The notes under the pieces are model-generated. The model was not told the DNA's origin. It saw nothing but the letters and a program-made list of their open reading frames with translations, and did no database searches. Shown here one piece after another: positions 15,769 through 25,253 of a stretch of 64,000 nucleotides of DNA. The position numbers and the translations under genes are program-made. Source of the stretch: Microlunatus sp. Gsoil 973 (lineage in GTDB: Bacteria; Actinomycetota; Actinomycetes; Propionibacteriales; Propionibacteriaceae); the NCBI RefSeq assembly GCF_009707365.1, contig NZ_CP046122.1, forward strand, positions 186,001 through 250,000, in the 5' to 3' direction. Position 1 is the stretch's first letter, and every line of letters starts with the position of its first letter.

Positions 15769-18700
15769 CTAGGGATTGTTCTGGTGGAAGTCGAGGATCA
15801 CGCGGTCACCCGCAACGTCATTTCCGGCGGCGTTCGGGACCACCTCGCCGACCAGCAGCGGCAGCAGTTGGCCGTAGCGGCTGAAGCCGATGTGCTCCAC
15901 CTCGACCAACCGGTTGCGGGCGATCTCGAGGGTGTCGTGCAGTGTCGCGGCGAGGTCGGTGAGCGTCCAGGGGCTGTCGAGGACGGGCGGCACGGCAACC
16001 AGGATCGCCTGCGGGGCGGTCGCGTCGGGCTGGTCGTAGTGCAGCGCCACCCCGGTGATCTCCTCCCGGTAGGGAACAGACTCACTCCACTCGTCGACCA
16101 GCAACGCCGTCCCGGTGCGGCCCTCGGACGGCAGCTGGTCGGCTCCGAAGATCACGACGCTGACCCTGCCGGTCAAGGCGGCCGCGTCAGGCAGCGGTCC
16201 ACCGAGCCAGGGATCACCGTCGACGTGGGGGAGCTGCGCGACCGAACCGGTCAATGCCGGTCGTCCCAGCGCCTCGGCCAACACCTGCAGGTCGGTCAGA
16301 TCGGCCGCCCCGGGACGGACCGCGGCCGCCCCCTCCAGCCAGGAGTCGAGGTCGCCGGAACCCACGAGAGCGGTATCGAGTGCCGTCTGCAGGTCCGGCC
16401 GGACCGGATCGAGCCCGACTCGCGGCACCAACGTGGCCCCCTCAGCCAGGAGATCCTTGGCGGCCTGGACCCAGGCGCCGGCCGGTTTCGGGTCGGCGGC
16501 CGCGGCCAGGGTGGCCTCGGCCGTCCGGCAGCGACCGGCGAGGTCGAGGAAGGCGACCTCCGCCGACTGCAGCAGTTCGGTGCTCACCTGGAGACGCGAC
16601 AGGTAGCGCCGGGGCAGCCCGACCCGGATCCCGTACGTCTGGGCTGCCTTGGCCGCGGACCGCCAGGCCTCGTGGACCGCCCAGAAGCCGTCCAGCCGGG
16701 CGAGCTTGGCGGCGACCTCTTCCGGGGTGCCGCTGGTGATGTCGAGCACCGGAAGCCAGGCGCTCGGGTGCTCGGCCGCCGGATCCTCCGGCAGAGCCGT
16801 ACGGATCGTGCCCAACCAGACGGCCGGATCACTGTCCAGCACCCCGTCGTCGAGGGCGGCATCCTCGGCCAGCAACCGAGCCAGGGTGACGGCCGCCTGT
16901 CGGGCGCTGTCCAGGAGCCGTTGCACCCGGATCGACAGCTCGTCGGTGTCCACGCCGTCCCCGGCGGTCGCGGTGAACTCGGGCGCGGCGTAGTCCGACG
17001 CGATCGCGGGTTCGGATTTCCCGAGCAGATCTGCGCAGGTCTCCAACAGCGGCGCGACATCGGTGATGCTGCGGATGCCCGGGCCCCAGGCCGGCGCCCG
17101 TAGGGACTCGATCGTCCAGCTGTCGGTAGCGGTGGTCTGCGGCCCGTCCGAGGTCACCACCCCGGGCTGATCGGGCGGTAGATCGGTCGGCCGCAACTCA
17201 TCCAGTACCCGTGCGGTCAGGGCGCCGATCGCTGCATCGAAGCCGTCGCCCACCAGGGCGACCAGGTCCAGCGGCTGCAGGCCGAGCTCGGCGATCGACA
17301 GCTCCGGCAGCGCCGCCCCGGGTGCCGGCCGGTCGGAGCGGAGCCGGACCCGGATCGCCGCCGGATCGCCCAGCAGCGCGGCGAGCCAGGCGTTGACCGT
17401 CGGCTCCAGTGCGGCCCGCGGAGTCATCGGTACGGCCTCCCATCCGGCCGGTGGGACCGCCGGCTCGGCACTGCTCACCGGCAGCTGGAGGATCAGCTTG
17501 TGGCTGACCGGCAACCCGGTGCGTGGCGTGTCGGTGACCTCCGGATCCGGGATCGCCTTGCCCTCGCTGAGCGCGGTCAGCACGGCTGCCGCCCGGGCGT
17601 GGTTGCCGCGAACCAGCTGGTGAACCGTCTCGCTCGTTGTCAGGTCGGCCAACGCGTCCAGCGCATCGGCGATCGAGTCGATCCCGCGCAGCACCCCGGA
17701 CAGCCTGTCGGTGTCGGTCCTGGGCGGCAGCGCACCCGGTTTCGTGCCCCAGGGGTGACCGCTCAGGTGGGCCGACAGGGTCTCGTACAGCGTGCCCTCG
17801 GCGTCCGGGTCGTTGTCAAAGACCCAGTCCAGCAGGGTGCGGACCAAACCGAGCCCGTCGACGACGTAGCGGGTCGGTTCGGGCACCGCGCCGGCGTCGG
17901 GGTCGACTGCGGCGACCGTCGGGTACGCCCGGCGCAACGGGAAGATCGCGGAGTCGAGTTCGACCACCTGCGGCGTGTCCGGGCGGGCGTAATACTCATG
18001 CAGGAACCGCTCCAGCCGGTAGCCGAGCAGCGCACCAAGATCATTTCCGGCCCGTACGCCGTCGATCAGGGACAATGCGACCCGGACGCGGTCGGAGGAC
18101 AGGTTGATCGACATCTCGTTGCCGAAGGAACCCTCGGCGGTCTGCGACCGATAGGCCGCACGCAGGATCGCGGCGGTCACCGCGTGGGTCGGCGACGGTG
18201 TCTGGATGAAACCTTCGCCGCTCGGGTCGGAGGTCAGCGGTCGGCCGGGAAGGCCGGCCAGCGCGGCCGGAACTCCGGTTGCCGCAGGTGCGCCCGGAGT
18301 CGGTCGCAGATCCTCGACCCAGCCGTACGCGCCCACCTGCGCTCCGCCCGGGTGACGCCGGCGGAGCGTTCGGAGCCGCCGGTGCGCGAGCCCGGAGAGC
18401 CAGCCGTCCAGTCGGTAGCTGCACAGATCCAGGTGCTCGCGGGTGAGGACAGTCATCCGGTCGGCAGGCAACCGGGAGAAGTCGGTGACGTCGCTGCGAT
18501 GGTCCCGCACCCGGGTCGGCCGGTTCGCGTCGATGACCTCGGCCATGAAGCGGTTGTTCAGGTCGCCGGGCACCGCCGCCTGGGAACCGCCGATCTCGAC
18601 GAGATGGTTGACGGTGCTGAAGAGCAGGCCCCAGGCCGAGGTCTGCGACAGCGAGCCGTTCGACCAGGTCTGGTAGAGGCTGGATGAGCCGAGAAGAGCC

Positions 18701-21700
18701 AGTGCCGGCTCGTCGAACAGCCCCCGGCTCAGCAGGCCGTCCGCTGCAGCCTGCCGGGCTTCGGTCAGCAGGGCGTGCCGGGCCAGCAGTTCGGCAAGAC
18801 CGACGTCGGACAGGTCGCTTTCGGTCCGGGCCCGAAGATCGGCCAGGGTCAGATCCAGAAGACTGCGGATCCAGGTTCCGGTGTCCGGTCTCGAGCCGGC
18901 CGCTGCGGCCGACACCACGCCCTGCAACGGCCACAGTCCGGTGAGCAGCCGCAGCCCGTACGCCCGCGACGTCTCGATCAGGTCCAGGACCGGCTGCCAG
19001 TCCGTGGCTGCCCGCCCGGTGACGGGATCCCGCGGTGCCGAATCGGCCGGCAGCCCGAAGGCGGTACGGAAGACTTCCGCAAGATGCTCCATCAGTGCGA
19101 ACGGCCCGAACGCGGCGTCGGTGTCGACCGTCGACCCGTCGGCCGGCGGGATCCCGAAGCTGAGGCCGAGGTCGGGTTGGCCGCGTACCCCGGTGCGGTC
19201 GGCGACGTTGACGGCGAACCGGTAGCTCGAGCCGACCGAGGACGATTCCAGGCCGAGCATTCCGAGGAAGTGCTGCTGGGCGTCGAAGCCTTCGGTGCCG
19301 ACCTCTGGACTGTGCGCGTGCCTGACCGCTGGCCGTCCTGCAGATCCCTCGCGGATCTCCGACCAGTCCTGGTGCAGGCGGCGGAGCAGACTGAGCAGCA
19401 CCTCCTCGAACCGTTGCTGCCGCGCCCTCTCAGCGGCGGATGCGGTGTCGGATCCCGCGTCACGCAGGTCTGGGACGAAGCGGCTGAGGGCGACCGCCGG
19501 CAGCAGTCCGTACGGTTGGTCGTCGACCCGGACCGCGGGCAGCAGGCTGCGGGCGGAGACGTCGCCGAGGGCGTACGAGCGCAGCCGGCTCCTGGCGTCC
19601 CGGCTGATCAGTGCCGGCGCGAGTTCCTCCAGGGCGTGACCGATGGTTCCCGGGTAGAGGGCCCGGTTGGTCAGCAGCGCGTCGCTGGCATCGGTGCCGT
19701 CGGCGCCCTCGATGTGGGACAGGACGGCGGCGTCGATGCCGAGTGCGGTGGCCAGCCGGCTGCCGTCGGAGTCGTCGACGGCGGTGACCAGCGAGGGGCC
19801 GCGTTCGATCGGGTACGCCAGGTCCGGGTCGTCGGTGCTGGAGTATCCGGCCTGCTGGTCCTCAGTGTTGTTGGTCGGTGTGCCGACCGGCAGCAGGGTC
19901 AGGCCGTCACCGGTGTAGTGGTGGTTCTCCAGCATCGCGGTCAGCCTGGCTTCGCCGTCGGCCGCGTCGCCGTCGGCGAGGCCGAACACCAGCAGTTCGT
20001 CGAAGCCGTGCTCGGCCTGCTGGGGCGTGAGGGTCAGGCGAAGCGCCATCCCTTTCGCCTCGGCCTCGTCGAAGTCGGTCATCCAGCGGATCGAGTCCGG
20101 CACCACAAGGCTGCCGTCCTCGTCCAGGGCGAACGTGTCGCCGGACGGATCAAGACCGAGTTTGAGATCGGCCGGGATCGGCCGCCCCGCAGCCACCGTG
20201 CCCGCCTTGCCCTCGGCGACTGTGACCACCGCGAACCTGGCCGGCAGGACGGTCGACGACGCCGCCCGCGTCCAGGTGCCGCTGCGGCTGCCCACCTCCG
20301 GCGTGGTCGGGCGCGGAACCGGTTCGACCGGCAGTGCACGGATCCGGCGGGCAAACTCGTCCAACAGCCCGATCCAGTCGGCCGGGACATTGCCGAACAC
20401 GGTGCTGAGTCCCGTGACGGTGGCCTGCTGGGTCTGCAGCCGCCCGGCGATGGCTGTGGCGGCCGCTCCCGGCAGCGTCTCGGCGGCGTCGATCGCGGTC
20501 CGAAGATTCTGTACGGCGCGTACCACGGCGGTGAGCTGGCGGTCGGTCAGGGTCTGCAGGTCCCGGACGACCGGCTCCCGGCGGGTTCCAGACCGTGGCC
20601 TGGCCGGGACGGCCCGGGTGTCGAGGCCGGCCAGCCGCTTCTCCAGTGCGGTGATCGCATCGGTGATCGCCTTGGCCTGGGCTGCGCCGCGCGTCGGCCC
20701 GGTCGCGACCGGTTCGGTGGCCCGGGCGATCCAGGCCGCTCGCCTGGTGCTGCGGCCGATGCACAGTGCCCGCCAGGCACCCTTGCGGAGTTCCTCGTCG
20801 TCTCCGGCTGCCGAGGTCGCGGACCAGAAGTTGGTTCCGTCGACGCGTTCGGTCTCGGTCAGCTCGTCCTCGTGGGAGTCGACGGCAAGCGGTTCGGGGT
20901 AGAACCGAACCAACAACTGGTGCACGGTTCTTGTCGCCTTGGCGAGGGTCCACACCGTGCCCGCGGTGCGCTCGGGGACGCTGACATCGAGTTCCGGTCG
21001 GTCGCTCGGGGTGGCGGCGATCTCGGCGCGCAGTTCGGCGGCGCCCGGACGGCCCGCGGCTGCATCCAGCCGGGTCAGCAGGTCGGCCTTGAGCGCCCCG
21101 GGGAGCACGGTGATCCCGGCGGCGGCGGCTCGCAGGTCCGGGCCGAGGCCGGCGGTGGCGTCGGTGAGCCGCTCCACGATCAGTTCGGCGGCTTCCGCGG
21201 CGGCGACCAACTGGGCCCGGTCAAGCGGCACCGCCCGGCGCGCGCCGACGGTCTCCGGGCTGGTGTCGTCGTCGAACACCACTCGTCGTGGCGGCTGCGA
21301 TCCTGCGCTGCCGGCGGATGGACCGGGCAACAGACCCGGGCGCAACGGTCGACCGATCGGCGTACGACCGAGATCGCGGGCGACCTGTGCGCCGGTCCGG
21401 ATGCCGAGTTCGGCGACCAGGCGGAGGGTCGGCTCGACCCTCCTGCGGATCGTGCCGGTCAGCTCCTCGAGCACGGCCACCTGGTTCTTCAGGGATGCCC
21501 CCAGCCGGTCCCGCTGGTAGTCCGACCGCAGGCCCGCCAGCGCATCGCCGGCCGCCGCCGAATCCCGGCGCAGGCTGGTCAGCGCCGCGGTCAGCGCGCG
21601 TTGCTGCTCGGGCGTTCCGGTGGTGATGGGTTGCTGCGCGGCGTGGTGCAGTGACTCGAGCTCTGTCGCCAGTGCTGCCAGATCGCGTTCGGCGGCCTCG

Positions 21701-22014
21701 TACAGCGGTACCTCGACGGTTTCCTTGAACGCCTTCTGTTCAACGACGGTTCCGGTCAGTTCGGTGACGTAGCTGCGTCCGGCCAGTCGCCGCAGGACGG
21801 CGGTGACGTCGGCGAGCTGGTCGAGGAGGTCGGCCAGCGGGTCGCTGGTGTCGGGCACCTCGACGGCGGTGAACCGGGTCTCGACGCGGACCGGGATGAG
21901 CACCGCCGGGACCTGCGGGTCGAAGCCTCCGGCGATCGCGGTGAGGTCATCGACCGCGGCGGCAGTGGCAGGATCGGTCTTCAGGGTCGACCAGTCGACC
22001 GTGTTCGGCGTCAT
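15769..22014 (-). CDS. Giant-cluster protein D, 2081 aa, unknown function
   Basis: An uninterrupted 2081-residue frame. The N-terminus has VPAVLIPVRVETRF, then a helical, possibly coiled-coil section (about residues 60-220). Distinctive blocks near the middle include VRVDDQPYGLLPAVALSRF and, at about 1210, LDLCSYRLDGWLSGLAHRRL. Soon after follow GAYGWVEDLRP, FIQTPSPTHAVTAAILRAAY, and LSSDRVRVALSLIDGVRAG ending with LGYRLERFLHEYY. These appear to be conserved signatures of an uncharacterised giant-protein family. No signal peptide, TM helix or known enzyme motif is seen. The start overlaps the preceding stop (ATGA), so translation is coupled to protein C. Confidence 0.82.
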   Translation of the reverse strand: MTPNTVDWSTLKTDPATAAAVDDLTAIAGGFDPQVPAVLIPVRVETRFTAVEVPDTSDPLADLLDQLADVTAVLRRLAGRSYVTELTGTVVEQKAFKETVEVPLYEAAERDLAALATELESLHHAAQQPITTGTPEQQRALTAALTSLRRDSAAAGDALAGLRSDYQRDRLGASLKNQVAVLEELTGTIRRRVEPTLRLVAELGIRTGAQVARDLGRTPIGRPLRPGLLPGPSAGSAGSQPPRRVVFDDDTSPETVGARRAVPLDRAQLVAAAEAAELIVERLTDATAGLGPDLRAAAAGITVLPGALKADLLTRLDAAAGRPGAAELRAEIAATPSDRPELDVSVPERTAGTVWTLAKATRTVHQLLVRFYPEPLAVDSHEDELTETERVDGTNFWSATSAAGDDEELRKGAWRALCIGRSTRRAAWIARATEPVATGPTRGAAQAKAITDAITALEKRLAGLDTRAVPARPRSGTRREPVVRDLQTLTDRQLTAVVRAVQNLRTAIDAAETLPGAAATAIAGRLQTQQATVTGLSTVFGNVPADWIGLLDEFARRIRALPVEPVPRPTTPEVGSRSGTWTRAASSTVLPARFAVVTVAEGKAGTVAAGRPIPADLKLGLDPSGDTFALDEDGSLVVPDSIRWMTDFDEAEAKGMALRLTLTPQQAEHGFDELLVFGLADGDAADGEARLTAMLENHHYTGDGLTLLPVGTPTNNTEDQQAGYSSTDDPDLAYPIERGPSLVTAVDDSDGSRLATALGIDAAVLSHIEGADGTDASDALLTNRALYPGTIGHALEELAPALISRDARSRLRSYALGDVSARSLLPAVRVDDQPYGLLPAVALSRFVPDLRDAGSDTASAAERARQQRFEEVLLSLLRRLHQDWSEIREGSAGRPAVRHAHSPEVGTEGFDAQQHFLGMLGLESSSVGSSYRFAVNVADRTGVRGQPDLGLSFGIPPADGSTVDTDAAFGPFALMEHLAEVFRTAFGLPADSAPRDPVTGRAATDWQPVLDLIETSRAYGLRLLTGLWPLQGVVSAAAAGSRPDTGTWIRSLLDLTLADLRARTESDLSDVGLAELLARHALLTEARQAAADGLLSRGLFDEPALALLGSSSLYQTWSNGSLSQTSAWGLLFSTVNHLVEIGGSQAAVPGDLNNRFMAEVIDANRPTRVRDHRSDVTDFSRLPADRMTVLTREHLDLCSYRLDGWLSGLAHRRLRTLRRRHPGGAQVGAYGWVEDLRPTPGAPAATGVPAALAGLPGRPLTSDPSGEGFIQTPSPTHAVTAAILRAAYRSQTAEGSFGNEMSINLSSDRVRVALSLIDGVRAGNDLGALLGYRLERFLHEYYARPDTPQVVELDSAIFPLRRAYPTVAAVDPDAGAVPEPTRYVVDGLGLVRTLLDWVFDNDPDAEGTLYETLSAHLSGHPWGTKPGALPPRTDTDRLSGVLRGIDSIADALDALADLTTSETVHQLVRGNHARAAAVLTALSEGKAIPDPEVTDTPRTGLPVSHKLILQLPVSSAEPAVPPAGWEAVPMTPRAALEPTVNAWLAALLGDPAAIRVRLRSDRPAPGAALPELSIAELGLQPLDLVALVGDGFDAAIGALTARVLDELRPTDLPPDQPGVVTSDGPQTTATDSWTIESLRAPAWGPGIRSITDVAPLLETCADLLGKSEPAIASDYAAPEFTATAGDGVDTDELSIRVQRLLDSARQAAVTLARLLAEDAALDDGVLDSDPAVWLGTIRTALPEDPAAEHPSAWLPVLDITSGTPEEVAAKLARLDGFWAVHEAWRSAAKAAQTYGIRVGLPRRYLSRLQVSTELLQSAEVAFLDLAGRCRTAEATLAAAADPKPAGAWVQAAKDLLAEGATLVPRVGLDPVRPDLQTALDTALVGSGDLDSWLEGAAAVRPGAADLTDLQVLAEALGRPALTGSVAQLPHVDGDPWLGGPLPDAAALTGRVSVVIFGADQLPSEGRTGTALLVDEWSESVPYREEITGVALHYDQPDATAPQAILVAVPPVLDSPWTLTDLAATLHDTLEIARNRLVEVEHIGFSRYGQLLPLLVGEVVPNAAGNDVAGDRVILDFHQNNP

Positions 22015-25000
22015 CGCGGTACCCGCCTCGACGGATCATCCGGCAGATCACCCGGCATCTCGACCGGGAGCATGTCGGTCGCATGGCGGGCCAACCACAC
22101 CGGGTTCTGGCAAAGGATCGACGCCATGTGCGCCGAACTCTGGCCCCAGGCGGGCAGTCCGACGGTTGCCGGGGTCAGTCCCGCGTTCGCGTCGACCAGG
22201 ACCTGGGCCGGCAACTGCTCCGTCGATGGGGGCCCGGCGGCATGTTGCAGATGTTTCCAGTTCAGGTCGTTCCAGCTGAGCAGTTGAGGTGCCGGGGAGT
22301 TCCGATCCTCATCCAGGTCGAGACCGAAGCGCAGCTGGCCCGGGCGTTCCATGAAGCAGAAGAAGAATCCGGCGTCGGTGGTCGTCCCTGCCGCTTCCTG
22401 CTCGGTCATCTCGAAGCCGTACAGGGAGATGTCCGGGTCGAGCCGGCCGGTGATCACCGGGTAACGGACCTCACCGGTCACGTCGAGCGTCCGCGACGTG
22501 GTCCCGTCAGCGTCGGTGAAGACTCCGCGCTGGGCGAAGACGATGGTGTCGGGGAATCTCACCAGGAGTTCGGCACGGACGACCAGTACCAGCAGCCCGG
22601 CCAGTTGCGGGGAGTTGGCTCCCAGGTCGCGCTTCCAGAGGTGAACCTCCGGAATGTCCGGTGGCCGGTCCTCGCCGGCGTCGGCTGCGTCGAAGAACCG
22701 TGCGAAGTACGTCCCGCGTTGGTCGGTCGGGTATTCGTTCCAGAGCAGTTCGCGGGCGAACTCGGTGTTCACGCCCGCCAGCAGGGACTCGATGAACCGC
22801 ACGTTGGGCACCATCAGCGCGATCGACTCCGTCGGCAGGCCTGCGATGTTGGGGATGATGTAGTCCTGGCCCAGCTGCCGTAGCGGCTCGAAGAGCGGGT
22901 CGTCGAACGTCGGATGGGCCATCACCGGATTCAGCCGGCGGCTGGTGGCGAGGTCGGCCGACAGATCGCCGATGCCGCCGAGCACGGTGGCCAACCGGGC
23001 GGGCATCGCCACCTGCGGCCGCAACTGCAACGACACCTGGCCGGCCAGCGTTGCCGGCGCGGGTAGCTCGGCCGCCGGCGGCGGGATGGGCCGGGAGCCG
23101 GCGAGGGCGGAGAAGTCGGCGAGCGCTGCGGCGAAATCGACCGCGGTGCTCAGCCCGGCGGTGGGGGCCAGGGACTCGAAGGTGGCAGCCGTGCTCGGCG
23201 CGATCACCACGCCGAGGTAGTTCTTGCCGTCGATGGTCGAGCCGTAGTGGTCGGTGAACGTCTGTGCGGGCATCCGGAGCACCGTCGGCTCGTCACCACT
23301 GCCGACGGTCAACGTGCTCAGCGCGTCGATCAGGGTGATCGCCTCATCCCGCAGTTCCGCGTTGGCGGTCACCGTTCCCGGGTAGGAGGAGTCCAGCCGT
23401 GATCGGATGCCCGCGCGGATCGCGGCGAGCGTCGCGGCGGCGAGCGTGCCGACCGCCCGACGGGCCTCGACCTCCTCCCCGGCGAGCACCGGCAACACGT
23501 CCCTGCCGCGCGGCAGCTGCGTGGCCACCGCCTGCGCGGCCGTCAGCACGAGGCTCGGCGCGACCCCGAGAGCCGGGTCGGGCGCCGGCGGCGCCGCCGA
23601 TACGGCGGTATCGGGGTCCTCGTTGAGCCGGTCGAGCAACCCACCCTGCAGCCCGCCGCGCGGTCCATCGAGCCGCCCGCCGCGCAGGTCGGTCGCGGCA
23701 TCGGTCAGCGACCTGATCAGCGGCCGGGCGGGCCGGATGATCCGGCGGAAGGCCGGCGCCTGGGCCGCGGCAGGCACTCGGCTGGCGTCCACCTCACCCC
23801 GGATGGTCAGGTCATCGCCGTCAGCGACGCGCAGTGCCGAGAGTGCTCCTGCCGTCAGTCCGAGCAGCCGGTCGGTCGTGGAATGGGAGACGTGCTTGGC
23901 GAAGACCCGTTCGTTGGTGTTCATCGCCAGTTCTGCATCCCGGAGCCGCTGGTTGACCGCGTCGAGTTCCTCGACCTGGGCCCAGGCCCGCTCCATGTAT
24001 TCCTCGTCGCGTTGCCGGACGATCTCGGCGCCGAGGCCGGCGGCCGCACGGTTGCGCGGGTCGAGATTGAGTTCGGCGAGCCAGCGGGTGGACGGCGTGG
24101 TGTCGGCGATCCGTTCCAGGCCGGCATGCTTGCGGGCATACGCCGGAGGGGTGACGACGGGGTCTTCGCCTGTGTCCGCGCCCGCTGAGGCCACACCGGC
24201 GTCCCGGAGATCGACGGCCAGGTCGACGACCTCCCGCAGCTGGTCGATGACCGGTGCGCCCGGTGAGGCGGGGTAGGGCGCGCGGCCGTCGAAGTCGACG
24301 GGTGCCAGCGCGCCCTCGAGCGCCACTGTCGTACCTGCCGGAACATCGACGTCGGCACCGGGATCGGAGATGTCGAGGGCGCGGGTCCCGAACCCCTCGG
24401 CCTCGATTCGGTACGCCTTGGGCCTTCGGGCGAGCACCTCGAAATCGGTGACCTGCGGGCTGGTCCGGAATGTCCAGTCGTAGAGCACCGGGAACATCCG
24501 TGGCTGGCCCTGCCCCCAGGACGGCTGCTGTGCCGGCACTGTGCCGGGCTCGGCAGGAGTGCCGAGGCCGGCGAGCCGGCCGGCCTCGAAAGCCGGCACG
24601 ACGAAGCCGCGATAGCCGGTGTCGAGCTCGAGCCGACGCGGGCAGACCAGCCTCGACAGCGCCAGGTCCGGGGAACCGGTGACGTAGCCGTCGAGCCGGT
24701 CACCCGGGTCGCCCGCGCCGAGGGCGCCCTGGGTCTGGACATGCGCCCAGGCCCAGGTCTCGGTCACCGGAGGCAGCGGCGCGCTGTCGGTCACGGTGAG
24801 GATGGCCACCTCTCCAGGGACGGCGGTCCGCGTGTATTCGCCGTCGGCGAGCACCAGCAGCACCACCCACGGCCGGAGCTTGTGATCGGCGGTGGCCCGG
24901 GCAGGGGTGTAGCGCCACGGGAAGTCCTCGTCGTAGAACTCGACATAGGCCAGTTCGCCGGCGGCTGCGTTCACGCTGCCCTGCACCGGCGCGGCGCGAA

Positions 25001-25253
25001 GCACGGCGTCGGGTGTGAAGCTCTTGATGTCGCCCGGGCCGACCAGCGACACCTGCTGGCTGACCGTGGCGGGGGCCGCCGCGGGAGCGCCCGGAGCGGG
25101 CGTCGACTCCAGGGTGATTGACGCGGTCAGGGTGGCACGGTCCTTCGGGCCGGCGTTCGGGGTCCGGCCGAGGTGGTCGACCTGGTCGACGCGGGTGGCG
25201 ATGCCCCGCCGTGACCACGGCAGGAAGCTGTATTCCGGCAGTTCAACCGACAA
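22011..25253 (-). CDS. Giant-cluster protein C, 1080 aa, unknown function
   Basis: A single 1080-residue frame from TTG 25253, with GGAGG about six bases upstream, overlapping the corrected end of the DUF6603 gene. Motifs include YVEFYDEDFPWRYTPARA and LRPWVVLLVLADGEYTR near residue 110. Also present are VLYDWTFRTSPQVTDFEVLA (about 260) and, at about 790-850, HPTFDDPLFEPLRQLGQDYI and NTEFARELLWNEYPTDQRGT. They read as conserved signatures of a large structural or enzymatic family of unknown function. The N-terminal quarter is beta-rich. No secretion signal is seen. The stop overlaps the start of protein D. Confidence 0.8.
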   Translation of the reverse strand: MSVELPEYSFLPWSRRGIATRVDQVDHLGRTPNAGPKDRATLTASITLESTPAPGAPAAAPATVSQQVSLVGPGDIKSFTPDAVLRAAPVQGSVNAAAGELAYVEFYDEDFPWRYTPARATADHKLRPWVVLLVLADGEYTRTAVPGEVAILTVTDSAPLPPVTETWAWAHVQTQGALGAGDPGDRLDGYVTGSPDLALSRLVCPRRLELDTGYRGFVVPAFEAGRLAGLGTPAEPGTVPAQQPSWGQGQPRMFPVLYDWTFRTSPQVTDFEVLARRPKAYRIEAEGFGTRALDISDPGADVDVPAGTTVALEGALAPVDFDGRAPYPASPGAPVIDQLREVVDLAVDLRDAGVASAGADTGEDPVVTPPAYARKHAGLERIADTTPSTRWLAELNLDPRNRAAAGLGAEIVRQRDEEYMERAWAQVEELDAVNQRLRDAELAMNTNERVFAKHVSHSTTDRLLGLTAGALSALRVADGDDLTIRGEVDASRVPAAAQAPAFRRIIRPARPLIRSLTDAATDLRGGRLDGPRGGLQGGLLDRLNEDPDTAVSAAPPAPDPALGVAPSLVLTAAQAVATQLPRGRDVLPVLAGEEVEARRAVGTLAAATLAAIRAGIRSRLDSSYPGTVTANAELRDEAITLIDALSTLTVGSGDEPTVLRMPAQTFTDHYGSTIDGKNYLGVVIAPSTAATFESLAPTAGLSTAVDFAAALADFSALAGSRPIPPPAAELPAPATLAGQVSLQLRPQVAMPARLATVLGGIGDLSADLATSRRLNPVMAHPTFDDPLFEPLRQLGQDYIIPNIAGLPTESIALMVPNVRFIESLLAGVNTEFARELLWNEYPTDQRGTYFARFFDAADAGEDRPPDIPEVHLWKRDLGANSPQLAGLLVLVVRAELLVRFPDTIVFAQRGVFTDADGTTSRTLDVTGEVRYPVITGRLDPDISLYGFEMTEQEAAGTTTDAGFFFCFMERPGQLRFGLDLDEDRNSPAPQLLSWNDLNWKHLQHAAGPPSTEQLPAQVLVDANAGLTPATVGLPAWGQSSAHMASILCQNPVWLARHATDMLPVEMPGDLPDDPSRRVPR

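Noticed and set aside
15274-21654. Long plus-strand frames opposite the giant genes
   Set aside because: They mirror the minus-strand codon bias, have compositions dominated by Arg, Gly, Gln and Val without domains, and lack ribosome sites.
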